Shown piece after piece: positions 23,756 to 33,127 of a DNA stretch of 64,000 bases. The notes beneath the pieces are model-generated. The model made no database searches, was not told the DNA's origin, and saw only the letters and a list, made by a program, of their open reading frames with translations. Source of the stretch: Amycolatopsis nivea. GTDB lineage: Bacteria; Actinomycetota; Actinomycetes; Mycobacteriales; Pseudonocardiaceae. The translations under genes were made by a program, and so were the position numbers. Position 1 is the first letter of the stretch. Each line of letters starts with the position of its first letter. Location of the stretch: NCBI RefSeq assembly GCF_004522235.1, contig NZ_SDLT01000018.1, positions 62,001 to 126,000 of the forward strand, written 5' to 3'.

Positions 23756-25621
23756 TCAGGCCGCAGCGGGCTCCTCCGCGAACTGCGTGTGGTACAGCTC
23801 CGCGTACCGCCCCTCCGCAGCCAGCAGTTCGTCGTGCGTGCCGCGTTCCACGATGTTCCCGTTTTCCACCACCAGGATCAGATCCGCCGCCCGCACGGTC
23901 GACAGCCGGTGCGCGATCACCAGCGACGTCCGGCCTTCCAGCGCGCCGGTGAGCGCTTCGCCCACCGCGGCCTCGGATTCCGAGTCCAGGTGCGCGGTCG
24001 CCTCGTCCAGCACCACGACCTTCGGCTGCGCCAGCAGCAAGCGCGCGATGGTCAGCCGCTGCCGTTCGCCGCCGGAGAGGCGGTAGCCGCGTTCGCCGAC
24101 GGTCGTGTCCAGTCCGTCCGGCAGCGAATGCACCAGATCGCCCAGCCGCGCCTTCTCAAGCGCGGCCCAGATCTCGTCGTCGGCGACGTCCGGGCTCGCG
24201 TAGCTCAGGTTGGCCCGGATCGTGTCGTGGAACAGGTGCCCGTCCTGGGTCACCACGCCGACGGTTTCGCGCAGCGAAGCGAAACTCAGGTCCTTGACGT
24301 CCACATCGGACAGCCGGACCGAACCGGCGTCCACGTCGTACAGCCGCGGCAGCAGCGAAGCGATCGTCGACTTGCCCGCACCGGACGAACCGACCAGCGC
24401 GACCATCTGCCCGGCTTCGGCGCGGAAGCTGATGCCGTGCAGCACCTCTTCGCCGCCCCGGCTGTCCAAAGTGGCCACGTCCTCCAGCGAGGCGAGCGAG
24501 AACTTGTCCGCCGCCGGGTATCCGAACTTCACGTCGGAGAACTCGACCGAAACCCCACCCTCGGGCAGCTTCTTCGGCTCCGCCGGCTCCTTGATCATCG
24601 GCTCCAGGTCCAGCACCTCGAAGACCCGCTCGAACGACACCAGCGCGGTCATCACGTCCACGCGCACGTTCGCGAGCGCGGTCAGCGGCGTGTACAGCCG
24701 GGTCAGCAGCAGCGCCAGCGCGACCACGGTGCCCGGTTCGAGCTTGCCGGTGAGCGCCAGGTAGCCGCCGAGTCCGTAGACGAGCGCCTGCGCGAGCGCG
24801 GACACGAGCGTCAGGCTGGTCATGAACCAGCGCGTCAGCATCGCGGTGCGGACGCCGATGTCGCGGACCCGTCCGGCGCGGAGGCCGAAGTCGGCGACCT
24901 CCTGGCGCGGCCGTCCGAAGAGCTTCACCAGCGTGGCGCCCGGCGCGGAGAACCGTTCGGTCATCTGCGTGGTCATCCCGGCGTTGAGCTGCGCGGCCTC
25001 GCGCTGCAGCCCGGCCATGCGGCGGCCCAGCCTGCGGGCGGGCAGCACGAAAATCGGCAACAGGACCAGTGCGACGAGCGTGACCTGCCACGAAAGCGAC
25101 ACCATCACCACCAGCGACAGCACCAGCTGGATCACATTGGTGACCAAACCGGACAAAGTCGCCGTGAACGTGCGCTGCGCCCCGATCACGTCGTTGTTGA
25201 GCCTGCTGACCAGCGCACCGGTGCGGGTGCGGGTGAAGAACGCGATCGGCAGCTTCTGCACGTGCTCGAACACCGCCACGCGCAGGTCGTAGATGATGCC
25301 CTCGCCGATCCGCGACGACTGCCAGCGTTCCGCGAGACCGAACCCGGCGTCGAGAATCGCGAGCGCCGCGATCACCACCGACAGCCAGATGACCACGTTC
25401 AGCTCGTGCCCGCCCACGATCGCGTCGACGACCTTGCCCGCGAGCACCGGCGTCGTCACGGCGAGCACCGCCGAGATCACGGTGAGCACCAGGAAGGCCA
25501 GCAGCCGCTTCCAGTGCGGCCGGGCGAATCGCGCGACCCGGCGGACCGTGCCTCGGGTCAGGGCTTTCGGCGCGTCGCCCGCCCGCATCGCGGAGCTCAG
25601 CAGCGCCCAGGTGTTGTCCAT
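23756..25621 (-). CDS. ABC exporter, fused membrane and ATPase domains
   Basis: A 621-aa half-transporter. A six-helix transmembrane domain (residues about 35-330, including LLAFLVLTVISAVLAVTTPVLAG) is followed by the nucleotide-binding domain. Walker A is GSSGAGKST, the signature is LSGGERQR, Walker B is VVLDEATAHLD and the H-loop is IAHRLSTV. It is expected to act as a homodimer exporting a hydrophobic compound, lipid or peptide; no substrate can be read from the sequence. Its leader (25647-25676) holds an unusually AT-rich stretch (ctctagattagttgaac) that is a good promoter candidate. Confidence 0.92.
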   Translation of the reverse strand: MDNTWALLSSAMRAGDAPKALTRGTVRRVARFARPHWKRLLAFLVLTVISAVLAVTTPVLAGKVVDAIVGGHELNVVIWLSVVIAALAILDAGFGLAERWQSSRIGEGIIYDLRVAVFEHVQKLPIAFFTRTRTGALVSRLNNDVIGAQRTFTATLSGLVTNVIQLVLSLVVMVSLSWQVTLVALVLLPIFVLPARRLGRRMAGLQREAAQLNAGMTTQMTERFSAPGATLVKLFGRPRQEVADFGLRAGRVRDIGVRTAMLTRWFMTSLTLVSALAQALVYGLGGYLALTGKLEPGTVVALALLLTRLYTPLTALANVRVDVMTALVSFERVFEVLDLEPMIKEPAEPKKLPEGGVSVEFSDVKFGYPAADKFSLASLEDVATLDSRGGEEVLHGISFRAEAGQMVALVGSSGAGKSTIASLLPRLYDVDAGSVRLSDVDVKDLSFASLRETVGVVTQDGHLFHDTIRANLSYASPDVADDEIWAALEKARLGDLVHSLPDGLDTTVGERGYRLSGGERQRLTIARLLLAQPKVVVLDEATAHLDSESEAAVGEALTGALEGRTSLVIAHRLSTVRAADLILVVENGNIVERGTHDELLAAEGRYAELYHTQFAEEPAAA

Positions 25622-25721
25622 CGGAGTGTCCCCCAGCTCGTGAAAACCTCTAGATTAGTTGAACTTTTTTCCGGAGATGCCCTGCACAACACCGGGACGC
25701 CCGGCATTCTTCCCGATGTCC

Positions 25722-25756
25722 GTGAAGGACTCCCCAGGGACTCGGATTCCGATCAC
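25722..25756. repeat. Shortened, degenerate member of the hairpin repeat family
   Basis: gtccgtgaaggac...gatcacggac frames the shared centre gactcggattcc, but the arms are partly deleted (35 bp core instead of 47). It lies in the divergent interval between the ABC exporter and the glycosyltransferase gene. Confidence 0.55.
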
Positions 25757-25854
25757 GGACCTCGGGCCGGTGCGGGCCACGGGCGGTGGGATCCGGCGCG
25801 GCCCGGCTCGGTAGCCTGGCGTTTCGGGGTCGGCGAGCCGGGGAGGAAACGCGG

Positions 25855-27177
25855 GTGCAACTGCTGATGGCCCCTGCGCGTGCCGAGGAAGCCCATCCCG
25901 TGCGCGTCGCCGCCTGGGATCTCGTCTTCTATCTCGGCTGCTTCGCCTTCGCGCTCGGCACCGCGCTCGCTTCGGAGTTCTACGGCTATCGGATCTGGGG
26001 CAATTTCGCCGTCGCCGGATACGGATTGGCCGCCGCGCACAGCGCCTGGCTGACGATTTCCGCGCGCCGCGGAATGCAAACTAACGGCAAATTCGGGTCG
26101 CGCTGGATCGGTATCGGCGCGGTTGTCGTGCTCGCGATGTGCGCGCCGCTGGTGACGCTCGTGATCCGGCGGCTGACCGGAACGGACTGGCTGATCACCC
26201 CGTTCTCCTGGGCCGCGCAGCCGGAGGTGTGGGTGATCGAACGCAGCGCGGACCTGTTGCTGCGGAACGGAACCCCGTACATCGACATCACCGCGCTCCA
26301 CCGCGCACCGGAAGTGAACGACTACACGCCGTACGGCCCGGTGATGACCGTTTTCGGGCTGCCGCGCGCGTTGTTCGGCGGCAGCCCGGTCCTCAATGCA
26401 CTGACCGACGCGCGGTGGATGTTCGCGCTGGCCGCGGTGCTCTGCGCGTACGCGTCCTGGCGGCTGCTGAACCGGCCCCGGATCCCGGTTTTCGCCGCAC
26501 AGCTCGCGATCGCCTGTCCGCTGACCGCGCTGACCTGGGCGGTCGCCGGACCGGACCTCGCGATCGTGGGCCTGCTCGTGCTGACGTTCGCGCTGGCCGC
26601 GTCGGGCCGTCCAGGATGGACCGGGTTCGTGCTGGCGCTGGTGATCAGCGCGAAACTCATCGTGGCGCCCGCCGCCGCGGTGCTCGCGGTCTTCGTTTAC
26701 CAGCGGGCTCGCGGCGAAAATCCTTGGGCGGCAACAGGTCGCTTCGCGGGCGCACTGGCCGCGGCGACGATCGCGCTGCATCTGCCGGTGTATCTGGCGA
26801 ACCCGGCGGCGTTCACCGAGCACGTGATCCGCTTCCCGCTCGGCATGGGCGCGGTCCGCTCCCCCGCGGCGAGCCCGCTGCCCGGGCATCTGATCGCGCA
26901 GGCCGGACCGGCCGGCACCGTGATTTCCCTGGTGCTGGTGGGTGTCGCGGCGGTGGCGATGCTGATCTGGCTGGCGCGCCGGCCCCCCGCGACGGGATCC
27001 GCTGCACTGACGCGAACCGCCGTCGGACTCGGCGCGTTGATCCTGCTTACTCCGGCCACCCGGTACGGCTACCTCGTGTACCCGCTGGTACTCCTCGGCG
27101 CCGCGCTGACCTTCCGGACGACCTCTCCGACCGTGCGCCCCCCGCGCAGCGGCCGCGCTGACGCTACTTCTTCTTGA
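25855..27177 (+). CDS. Polytopic membrane protein, probable GT87-like glycosyltransferase
   Basis: A 440-aa protein with about ten hydrophobic helices. The segment APEVNDYTPYGPVMTVFG after the first long loop resembles the acidic-Y-x-P-Y-x-P region of GT-C/DUF2029 polyprenyl-phosphate mannosyltransferases. The end LTPATRYGYLVYPLVLLGAALTF is also typical. The GTG start has GGGAGG eight bases upstream. It probably adds a sugar to a cell-envelope glycolipid from the outer face of the membrane; donor and acceptor are unknown. Its 3' end overlaps the convergent small HTH gene by 14 bases. Confidence 0.7.
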   Translation: MQLLMAPARAEEAHPVRVAAWDLVFYLGCFAFALGTALASEFYGYRIWGNFAVAGYGLAAAHSAWLTISARRGMQTNGKFGSRWIGIGAVVVLAMCAPLVTLVIRRLTGTDWLITPFSWAAQPEVWVIERSADLLLRNGTPYIDITALHRAPEVNDYTPYGPVMTVFGLPRALFGGSPVLNALTDARWMFALAAVLCAYASWRLLNRPRIPVFAAQLAIACPLTALTWAVAGPDLAIVGLLVLTFALAASGRPGWTGFVLALVISAKLIVAPAAAVLAVFVYQRARGENPWAATGRFAGALAAATIALHLPVYLANPAAFTEHVIRFPLGMGAVRSPAASPLPGHLIAQAGPAGTVISLVLVGVAAVAMLIWLARRPPATGSAALTRTAVGLGALILLTPATRYGYLVYPLVLLGAALTFRTTSPTVRPPRSGRADATSS

Positions 27178-27373
27178 CTCGCGTGGCCCCGCCGCGCCCC
27201 CGCAACTGGACCCCGGACTCCGACAGCACCCGGTGGACGAACCCGTAGGACCGTCCGGTGGATTCGGCCAGAGCCCGGATGCTCGAGCCCTTCTCGTATT
27301 TCTTCTTCAGGTCAGCGGCCAGCTTGTCGCGCGTGTTGCCGGTGATCCGCGCGCCTTTCTTGAGATCAGCCAC
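27164..27373 (-). CDS. Small helix-turn-helix protein conserved in actinobacteria
   Basis: A 69-aa basic protein: DLKKGARITGNTRDKLAADLKKKYEKG, then the HTH SSIRALAESTGRSYGFVHRVLSESGV, then RGRGGATRVKKK. The GTG start at 27373, with GGGAAGG upstream, gives the length seen in other actinomycetes; an ATG at 27415 would add 14 residues. It is likely a DNA-binding protein, but its targets are unknown. Confidence 0.8.
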   Translation of the reverse strand: MADLKKGARITGNTRDKLAADLKKKYEKGSSIRALAESTGRSYGFVHRVLSESGVQLRGRGGATRVKKK

Positions 27374-27552
27374 GTCGATCGCCTTCCCGCCGAGTGGTTG
27401 TTCCGGGCCATTCACGGCCCCTGCCGGGGCAATGATCGAACACTACGCGCCGGATTGCCAGACGACAGCCGTAAAACGATCGAAACCGCGATCACATTGG
27501 GCCATTCCAGTGCTTTGCCCGACACGGTCAGCACCCGAACGGACGCACTCGG

Positions 27553-29181
27553 TCAGGCAAGCTGGACAAGTTCCAGATAATCCGCCGACCAGTGGTCCTC
27601 GGTTCCGTCCGGAAGCAGGATCACGCGCTCGGGTTCGAGCGCCTCGACCGCGCCCGGGTCGTGCGTCACCAGCACGACCGCACCGGCGAAGCTGCGCAGC
27701 GCGTCGAGAACCTGTGCGCGGCTGGCCGGGTCCAGGTTGTTCGTCGGTTCGTCGAGCAGCAGCACATTGGCTTGGCTGGACACGAGTCCAGCGAGCGCGA
27801 GCCGGGTCTTCTCGCCGCCGGACAGGGTTCCGGCGGGCTGGTCGAGCTGTTCGCCGGTGAACAGGAACGAGCCGAGCAGGTTCCGCAGCTCCTGCGCGCC
27901 GGTGTCCGGTGCGAGATGGCGGATGTTTTCCCACACCGAAGCGTCGTGGTCGAGCGTTTCGTGTTCCTGTGCGTAATAGCCCAAACGCAATCCGTGACCC
28001 GGTTCGACGGATCCGGTGTCCGGGGTTTCCATTCCGCCGAGCAGCCGGAGCAATGTCGTCTTTCCGGCGCCGTTCAATCCGAGCACGACGACCTTCGAGC
28101 CGCGGTCGATCGCCAGATCGACGCCGGTGAAGATCTCGAGCGAACCGTACGACTTGGACAGCCCGTCGGCGGTGAGCGGCGTGCGCCCGCAGGAGGCCGG
28201 GTCCGGGAACTTGATCCGGGCGACCTTGTCCGCCTGACGCGTCTCGTCGAGCGAGGACAGCATCTGCTCGGCGCGCCGGGCCATGTTCTTGGCCGCGACG
28301 GCCTTGGTCGCCTTCGCCCCGAGCTTCGCGGCCTGCGCCTGCAGCGCGGACGCCTTCTTCTCGGCGTTCGCGCGCTCGCGGCGGCGGCGCTTCTCGTCGG
28401 TGGCGCGCGCGTCGAGGTAGCGCTGCCAGCTCATGTTGTAGATGTCGATCTCGCCGCGCGTCGCGTCGAGGAACCAGACCTTGTTCACGACGTCGCCGAG
28501 CAGTTCGACGTCGTGGCTGATCACCACGAGCCCGCCGTCGTGCTGCTTGAGGAAGCCGCGCAGCCAGTTGATCGAGTCGGCGTCGAGGTGGTTGGTCGGC
28601 TCGTCCAGCAGCAGGATCGTCTCGGACTTGCCGCCCGCGCCCGCCTCGGCGGCGGCGAACAGGATCCGCGCCAGCTCGACGCGGCGGCGCTGACCGCCCG
28701 ACAGCGTGCTGAGCGTCTGGGACAGGATGCGGTCGGCGAGGCCGAGGTTCGAGCAGATCCGCGCCGCCTCGCTCTCCGCGGCGTACCCGCCGAGCGAGGA
28801 GAACCGCTCTTCGAGCCGCGCGTAGCGGTTGATCGCCTTGTCCCGCTGCTTGTCGTCGACCAGCTCGGACATCGAGGTCTGCGCTTTTTCCATGTCGCGC
28901 AGCAGGGTGTCGAGCCCGCGCGCGGACAGCACGCGGTCCTTCGCGGTGACCGACAGGTCGCCCTCGCGCGGGTCCTGCGGCAGATAGCCGAGTTCGCCGC
29001 TGCGCCGGACGTCGCCGGCGTGCGGTTCGCCCTCGCCCGCGAGGACCTTCAGCGAGGTGGTCTTGCCCGCGCCGTTGCGGCCGACGAGGCCGATGCGGTC
29101 GCCGGACTGGATGCGGAGGGTGGCGCCGTTGAGCAGGATGCGCGAACCGGCGCGCAGCTCAAGGCCAGTGGCCGTGATCAA
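27553..29181 (-). CDS. ABC-F family ribosomal ATPase
   Basis: A 542-aa soluble protein with two ATPase cassettes and no membrane segment. Cassette 1 has GRNGAGKTT, LSGGQRRRVELARI and LLLDEPTNHLD. The charged linker (ATDEKRRRRERANAEKKASALQAQAAKLGAKATK, about residues 260-295) is the P-site tRNA interaction motif. Cassette 2 has GLNGAGKTTLL, LSGGEKTRLALA and LLLDEPTNNLD. ABC-F proteins act on the ribosomal E site to relieve stalling or protect against antibiotics. The gene lies downstream of, and on the same strand as, the acVLRF1-like gene. Confidence 0.92.
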   Translation of the reverse strand: MITATGLELRAGSRILLNGATLRIQSGDRIGLVGRNGAGKTTSLKVLAGEGEPHAGDVRRSGELGYLPQDPREGDLSVTAKDRVLSARGLDTLLRDMEKAQTSMSELVDDKQRDKAINRYARLEERFSSLGGYAAESEAARICSNLGLADRILSQTLSTLSGGQRRRVELARILFAAAEAGAGGKSETILLLDEPTNHLDADSINWLRGFLKQHDGGLVVISHDVELLGDVVNKVWFLDATRGEIDIYNMSWQRYLDARATDEKRRRRERANAEKKASALQAQAAKLGAKATKAVAAKNMARRAEQMLSSLDETRQADKVARIKFPDPASCGRTPLTADGLSKSYGSLEIFTGVDLAIDRGSKVVVLGLNGAGKTTLLRLLGGMETPDTGSVEPGHGLRLGYYAQEHETLDHDASVWENIRHLAPDTGAQELRNLLGSFLFTGEQLDQPAGTLSGGEKTRLALAGLVSSQANVLLLDEPTNNLDPASRAQVLDALRSFAGAVVLVTHDPGAVEALEPERVILLPDGTEDHWSADYLELVQLA

Positions 29182-29348
29182 GAGAACTCCCGGATACGGG
29201 GGCGGTCAGGTGGACGTGCTGGAGCGCCCCGGCACCGCGTGCGATGCGGGGCGGGCGGCTACTCTCTCTGGATCCGCACCAATGCCCTGTTGACCACGAA
29301 CCCAGTGTACGGGTCGGCGTCGAACGGTTTTCGCGGCCGTGTCCGGAT

Positions 29349-30026
29349 TCACTCGGGTCCCGGTGTCCGATCCCTCACCACCAGGTGGACGGCACGCGCT
29401 CGCTGTGCCGCTTCGGCCAGCACCTCATAGCCGGGCTCGGGAATCTCCAGCACCCGCGGCTCCGCCCGGTCGAACAACTCGGCTAGCCGTCGGTCCGAGC
29501 GCAGTCCATCGAGCGCGCGACGGTCCCCGCCCAGCACCACAGCGTCCACTTCGGACAGTCGCGGCAACAGAACCTCGTACGCGTCCTGGGCGGCTGAGCG
29601 GAGCGCGGCCCGCGTCTGGCCTTCGCGGCGGCGGGCGAAGCGTTGCTGCGACCAGCCGCCCGCAGCGGTTCGGCCTTGCACGTGGTGGCGATCGGTTCGG
29701 GAGAGGACTACGCGGCCGTCGTAGGCGAGTCCGAGGGAGTGTCCGCCTTTCCGGACCAGCAGCAGCGCGATCAGCCGCGGTGTCTGCACGTGGCGGAGCA
29801 GGGGTTCGACGGCCAGTCCGGGGTATTCGCCTTGCTCGCTCAACGGTCCAAACGGGACAGTCGCGGTAGCTATGGTGCCGTTCTCGGCGGTGACTTGCAC
29901 GTGCGTCGCGGCGAGAACGGTCGTGCGCACGCCGTGGTTGCGTTCGGCGAAGCGCGCGAACCAGCCGTCGAGCCGTTCGGGCGGGACTTCCACCGCCCGT
30001 CCGCCGCCTGCGACCTGTCGTGCCAT
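29349..30026 (-). CDS. acVLRF1-family (Vms1-like release factor) peptidyl-tRNA hydrolase candidate
   Basis: A 225-aa protein matching the actinobacterial VLRF1 group, relatives of eukaryotic Vms1/ANKZF1 and the eRF1 fold. The N-terminal half (GWFARFAERNHGVRTTVLAATHVQVTAENG) is followed by the loop GGWSQQRFARRREGQTRAA (residues 123-141), carrying the conserved G-x-S-Q-Q element proposed to cleave peptidyl-tRNA. The end is DAVVLGGDRRALDGLRSDRRLAEL. ATG 30026 begins MARQVAGGGRAVEV. The family assignment is from remembered motif features. Co-location with an ABC-F gene supports a ribosome-rescue role. Confidence 0.75.
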   Translation of the reverse strand: MARQVAGGGRAVEVPPERLDGWFARFAERNHGVRTTVLAATHVQVTAENGTIATATVPFGPLSEQGEYPGLAVEPLLRHVQTPRLIALLLVRKGGHSLGLAYDGRVVLSRTDRHHVQGRTAAGGWSQQRFARRREGQTRAALRSAAQDAYEVLLPRLSEVDAVVLGGDRRALDGLRSDRRLAELFDRAEPRVLEIPEPGYEVLAEAAQRARAVHLVVRDRTPGPE

Positions 30027-30040
30027 GCCGGAAACGGTAC

Positions 30041-30067
30041 GGGGCCGCCGCGCGGTGCGACGGCCCC
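30041..30067 (-). terminator. Terminator hairpin of the subtilase gene
   Basis: ggggccg (30041-30047) pairs with cggcccc (30061-30067), just beyond the minus-strand stop at 30075 and before the next gene. Confidence 0.5.
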
Positions 30068-30074
30068 GCATCGC

Positions 30075-32927
30075 TCAGGCCAGCTGAGGCCGCACCGGCC
30101 CGGTGGTCACCGTCTTGTGCACGTCCGCCGGATGCCCGGCCGAGACGTACCCGTTGACGTGCAGCGAAACGCTGCGGATCGAACCGGTGTCGCCGCCGGT
30201 GGTGTCGACGACCTTGAGCGTCCACGTGCCGTCCGCCGAAGCGCCGAGCTGGCTCTGCGCCGCGACCGGCCGGTAGGTGCCGGTGTACGGCGCGTCCCCG
30301 GACCCGGCCGAGCTGAACAGCTTGGTCGCGGAATCGTCGAAGACCACCTGGCAGAGGTTGTTCCCGCTGCCGCCGCCCTTCTGGAACAGCGTCGCCGTCG
30401 CACCGGAAGGCGAGGTCAGCGTGCCGACCAGGTCGTTGACGTAGGTGTGGTCGATGCCGACCGTGGTCGCTTTCTCCGCCGTAGTGCAGGTGGCGCCGTC
30501 GATCGAAAGCGACACCTTCGACGCGGGACCGACGCCGCTCACCACGAGCGGGACCGACGCGCCGAGCTGCGAATTGTCCGGGATCGCGACCGCCGGACCG
30601 GCGTAGGCGAACGCCTGCGAAACCGGCGACGGCGTGCCGACCGGCAGCGAGAACGTGCTGGTGCGCGGCGAGTACGAGCCCGCGAAAGTCACCTTCGCGC
30701 TGAGCACCACCGGCGAGCCCAGCTGCTGGCTTGCCGGAACCGTGACGGTGAAGTCGTTGATTCCGGTCTGTCCCGGGCTGATCGTGCCGTACGACTTCGC
30801 CCTCGGCTCGATCGTGACGCCCTGGGTCGGCGAGGTGAGCACCACGCTCGTGGAGACCGCGGTGCCGTCGCCGGTGTTCTTCACCGGCAGCGTGACAGTC
30901 GCGGTGTCACCGGGGTTGAGCGTGCTGCCGCCGCTGGGTCCGCGGACCGTCGGCTGCCCCGCTTCCGCGTACGGCTGCGGGCTGGCTCCGGTGTACGCGA
31001 GCACCTTGTCCGCCAGCAACACTCCGGCGCCGGTGAGGTTGTCCGTACCGGGTGCTTCGATGTCCACCGCGGTCTTGAGGAACGCCTCGCGAATGTCCGA
31101 AGAGGACAGTCCGGGATTGCCGGACAGCACCAGGCTCGCGATCGCGGCCGCGTGCGGTGCGGCCGCCGAGGTGCCGAAGAACGGGTCGAACCCGCTCACC
31201 GACGTGTGCACGCCGTCCGCCGCGGTGATTTCCGGCTTCTGCCGGACCTCTCCCCCGGTCGACGACACGTCGCCCGGCGTGATCGGCGTTCCGTTGGCTT
31301 CGTAGAACATGCGCCGCGGACCGTCCGAACTGAACCGTTCCGCCTTGCTGGCAGCGGAATACGCCGCCGGGTACGGTCCGGTCGGGTTCGCCGGGTCGCC
31401 CGGTTCGAGCGGCCGCCCGAACGCCGCCTCGGCCGGTGCCGCGGCGACCGCGAACGCCTTGCGCGCCGCGGCGTGGCCCACGACCGCACCCGGCGTGGAG
31501 TACGCCTTGAGCCCGTCCGCGGAATCGCGGAACCGGCTGCCGAACGCGGTCAGCGAGAGATACCGGCTCGCCCCGGAGAACTTCACCACGGCGAGCCGCA
31601 GCCCGGTGCCGCCGAACAGCGGGGTGGCCAGCTGCTCGTACGGGTCCTGGGTGCCGTTCTGGACGTCCTGGCTGAAGCTCACGACGTTGCCGCGCGCGTC
31701 GAGGAGGTAGAGGTCGTAGTCGTCCGAGGCCGCGCCGATCGGGTCGGACCAGTGCAGCGTCACCGGGATGCTCGCCGACGACGCGTCCGAGATCGGTTCA
31801 TACACCTGTTTTCCGGCTGCGCCCGCGAAGTTGTGCGCGGTGCCGGCGAACTTGCCGATCGAGACTCCCGAATCGACGAAGTCGCCTTCCCAGTGCGCTG
31901 CGGTGCCGTCGGCGACATTGCCTTCATTGCCCGCGGAGGAGAAATAAAGCGCGCCGTCGGCCGTCACGTCGTTCACCGCTTGCGCGATGATCCAGTCCTG
32001 GAACGGGGATTCCTTGAAGTAAATGACGTCGTCGACGATGACGTCGCAATGCGCTTCGAAACGGAGCTTGCGGATGTTGTCGGCGAAACTCGCGTCGGAG
32101 GTGAATGCCGTGGCGAACCCGAGCTTGGCGTTCGGCGCGAGGTCATGGATGATCTCCAGCATCGCGGTGCCCTCGTCGCCGCTGCCGGCCTGTCCGGTCA
32201 GGACATCGACCGCCGGAAGCTCGCCCTTGGTGCGGGAAACCTCCAGGGAATCGACGCCGTCGGACAGCGCGCACGCCTTCACGCCGGTTCCGGTCACGCC
32301 GAACTGCTGGCGCGCCGTGTCCGCGTTGTGCGCCCGGTCGCCCGCGCTGACCACCTGCGTTTTGGTCCCGATCGCTTCCTTGAGCTGCCGGTCGATTCGA
32401 TCGGCTTTCTGCTGCTTGGTTTCCGTGCCGTTCTTGTTTTCCCGCTGCCGCGCTGTCATCGCCTGATCCGCGGTTTCGACATGCTTCACGTCGCCGCGCT
32501 TCGCAATCTCCGGCAGTGCGGCCAACGGCACGTCGGCCCGGATGCTCGCCGCCGTGCTCGACACCGCACGCACCTCGGCCCCGGCCTTGCGCAGGTCGTT
32601 GACGAGCTCGTCGCTGACCTTCGTGACCCGGATGTCGACCAGTGCCTTGTCCGCGGTCTTGCCGATTCCGGGCAACGCGGCCGCGCTCAGGCTCCGCGTG
32701 CGCATCTTCTCCTGGACGAGCAGTTTGCTGTCTATTTTGGACTCAGTCGCGGTCTGTCCTGCTTTCACCGCTTGCAATGCGGCGATCTGACTGTTCGCGG
32801 TAGAGTCCACAGTAGACTCCTGCGCATCGGCCAAGGGCGGTGTCACCAACCCGGCGGCAAGCACCGCCGCGGCGACCACGCCCGTCCGTCTTCTTGTCGA
32901 GGCTCCAGGTGAACGGGTACGACGCAC
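30075..32927 (-). CDS. Secreted subtilase-like serine peptidase with Glu at the catalytic His position
   Basis: A 950-aa exported protein. The signal peptide is VRRTRSPGAS...VVAAAVLAAGLVTPPLADA. A long propeptide-like region is followed by the catalytic core: Asp223 (ACALSDGVDS), the acidic Glu252 (GDEGTAMLEIIHDLAP) where S8 subtilases have HGTH, Asn334 (SSAGNEGN) and Ser587 (FFGTSAAAPHAAAIASLVLS). This Glu-Asp-Ser arrangement resembles sedolisin-like (S53-like) peptidases. CARDB/Ig-like repeats (LPVKNTGDGTAVSTSVVL) and a C-terminal proprotein-convertase P-like domain (DHTYVNDLVGTLTSPSGATATL) follow. GTG 32927 has GGAGGG five bases upstream. Substrates are unknown. Confidence 0.85.
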   Translation of the reverse strand: MRRTRSPGASTRRRTGVVAAAVLAAGLVTPPLADAQESTVDSTANSQIAALQAVKAGQTATESKIDSKLLVQEKMRTRSLSAAALPGIGKTADKALVDIRVTKVSDELVNDLRKAGAEVRAVSSTAASIRADVPLAALPEIAKRGDVKHVETADQAMTARQRENKNGTETKQQKADRIDRQLKEAIGTKTQVVSAGDRAHNADTARQQFGVTGTGVKACALSDGVDSLEVSRTKGELPAVDVLTGQAGSGDEGTAMLEIIHDLAPNAKLGFATAFTSDASFADNIRKLRFEAHCDVIVDDVIYFKESPFQDWIIAQAVNDVTADGALYFSSAGNEGNVADGTAAHWEGDFVDSGVSIGKFAGTAHNFAGAAGKQVYEPISDASSASIPVTLHWSDPIGAASDDYDLYLLDARGNVVSFSQDVQNGTQDPYEQLATPLFGGTGLRLAVVKFSGASRYLSLTAFGSRFRDSADGLKAYSTPGAVVGHAAARKAFAVAAAPAEAAFGRPLEPGDPANPTGPYPAAYSAASKAERFSSDGPRRMFYEANGTPITPGDVSSTGGEVRQKPEITAADGVHTSVSGFDPFFGTSAAAPHAAAIASLVLSGNPGLSSSDIREAFLKTAVDIEAPGTDNLTGAGVLLADKVLAYTGASPQPYAEAGQPTVRGPSGGSTLNPGDTATVTLPVKNTGDGTAVSTSVVLTSPTQGVTIEPRAKSYGTISPGQTGINDFTVTVPASQQLGSPVVLSAKVTFAGSYSPRTSTFSLPVGTPSPVSQAFAYAGPAVAIPDNSQLGASVPLVVSGVGPASKVSLSIDGATCTTAEKATTVGIDHTYVNDLVGTLTSPSGATATLFQKGGGSGNNLCQVVFDDSATKLFSSAGSGDAPYTGTYRPVAAQSQLGASADGTWTLKVVDTTGGDTGSIRSVSLHVNGYVSAGHPADVHKTVTTGPVRPQLA

Positions 32928-33127
32928 GTGCGCCCTCCGATCTCGCACCGCGTGCCCCGACTCACGCTGGCCAACGCCGGTGATCACCGGCTGGATCCAG
33001 CTAAGTACCACTTCTGTCCGGGAAAAACGGCCGTTGGAGTGACGTTGGTGAGGCAATATCCGTTGCCCGCCGGACGTCGTAGGCCGTTCGGCGGAGCTGC
33101 TGCCGCCTCGGTTGTCCTGGCGAGGGT

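Noticed and set aside
25647-25676. MarR-type operator before the ABC exporter
   Set aside because: The stretch is AT-rich with a short agttgaact palindrome only; no adjacent MarR gene, so only a promoter was suggested.
29182-29348. Possible tRNA or small RNA between ABC-F and acVLRF1
   Set aside because: No cloverleaf with conserved tRNA boxes could be built from the sequence.
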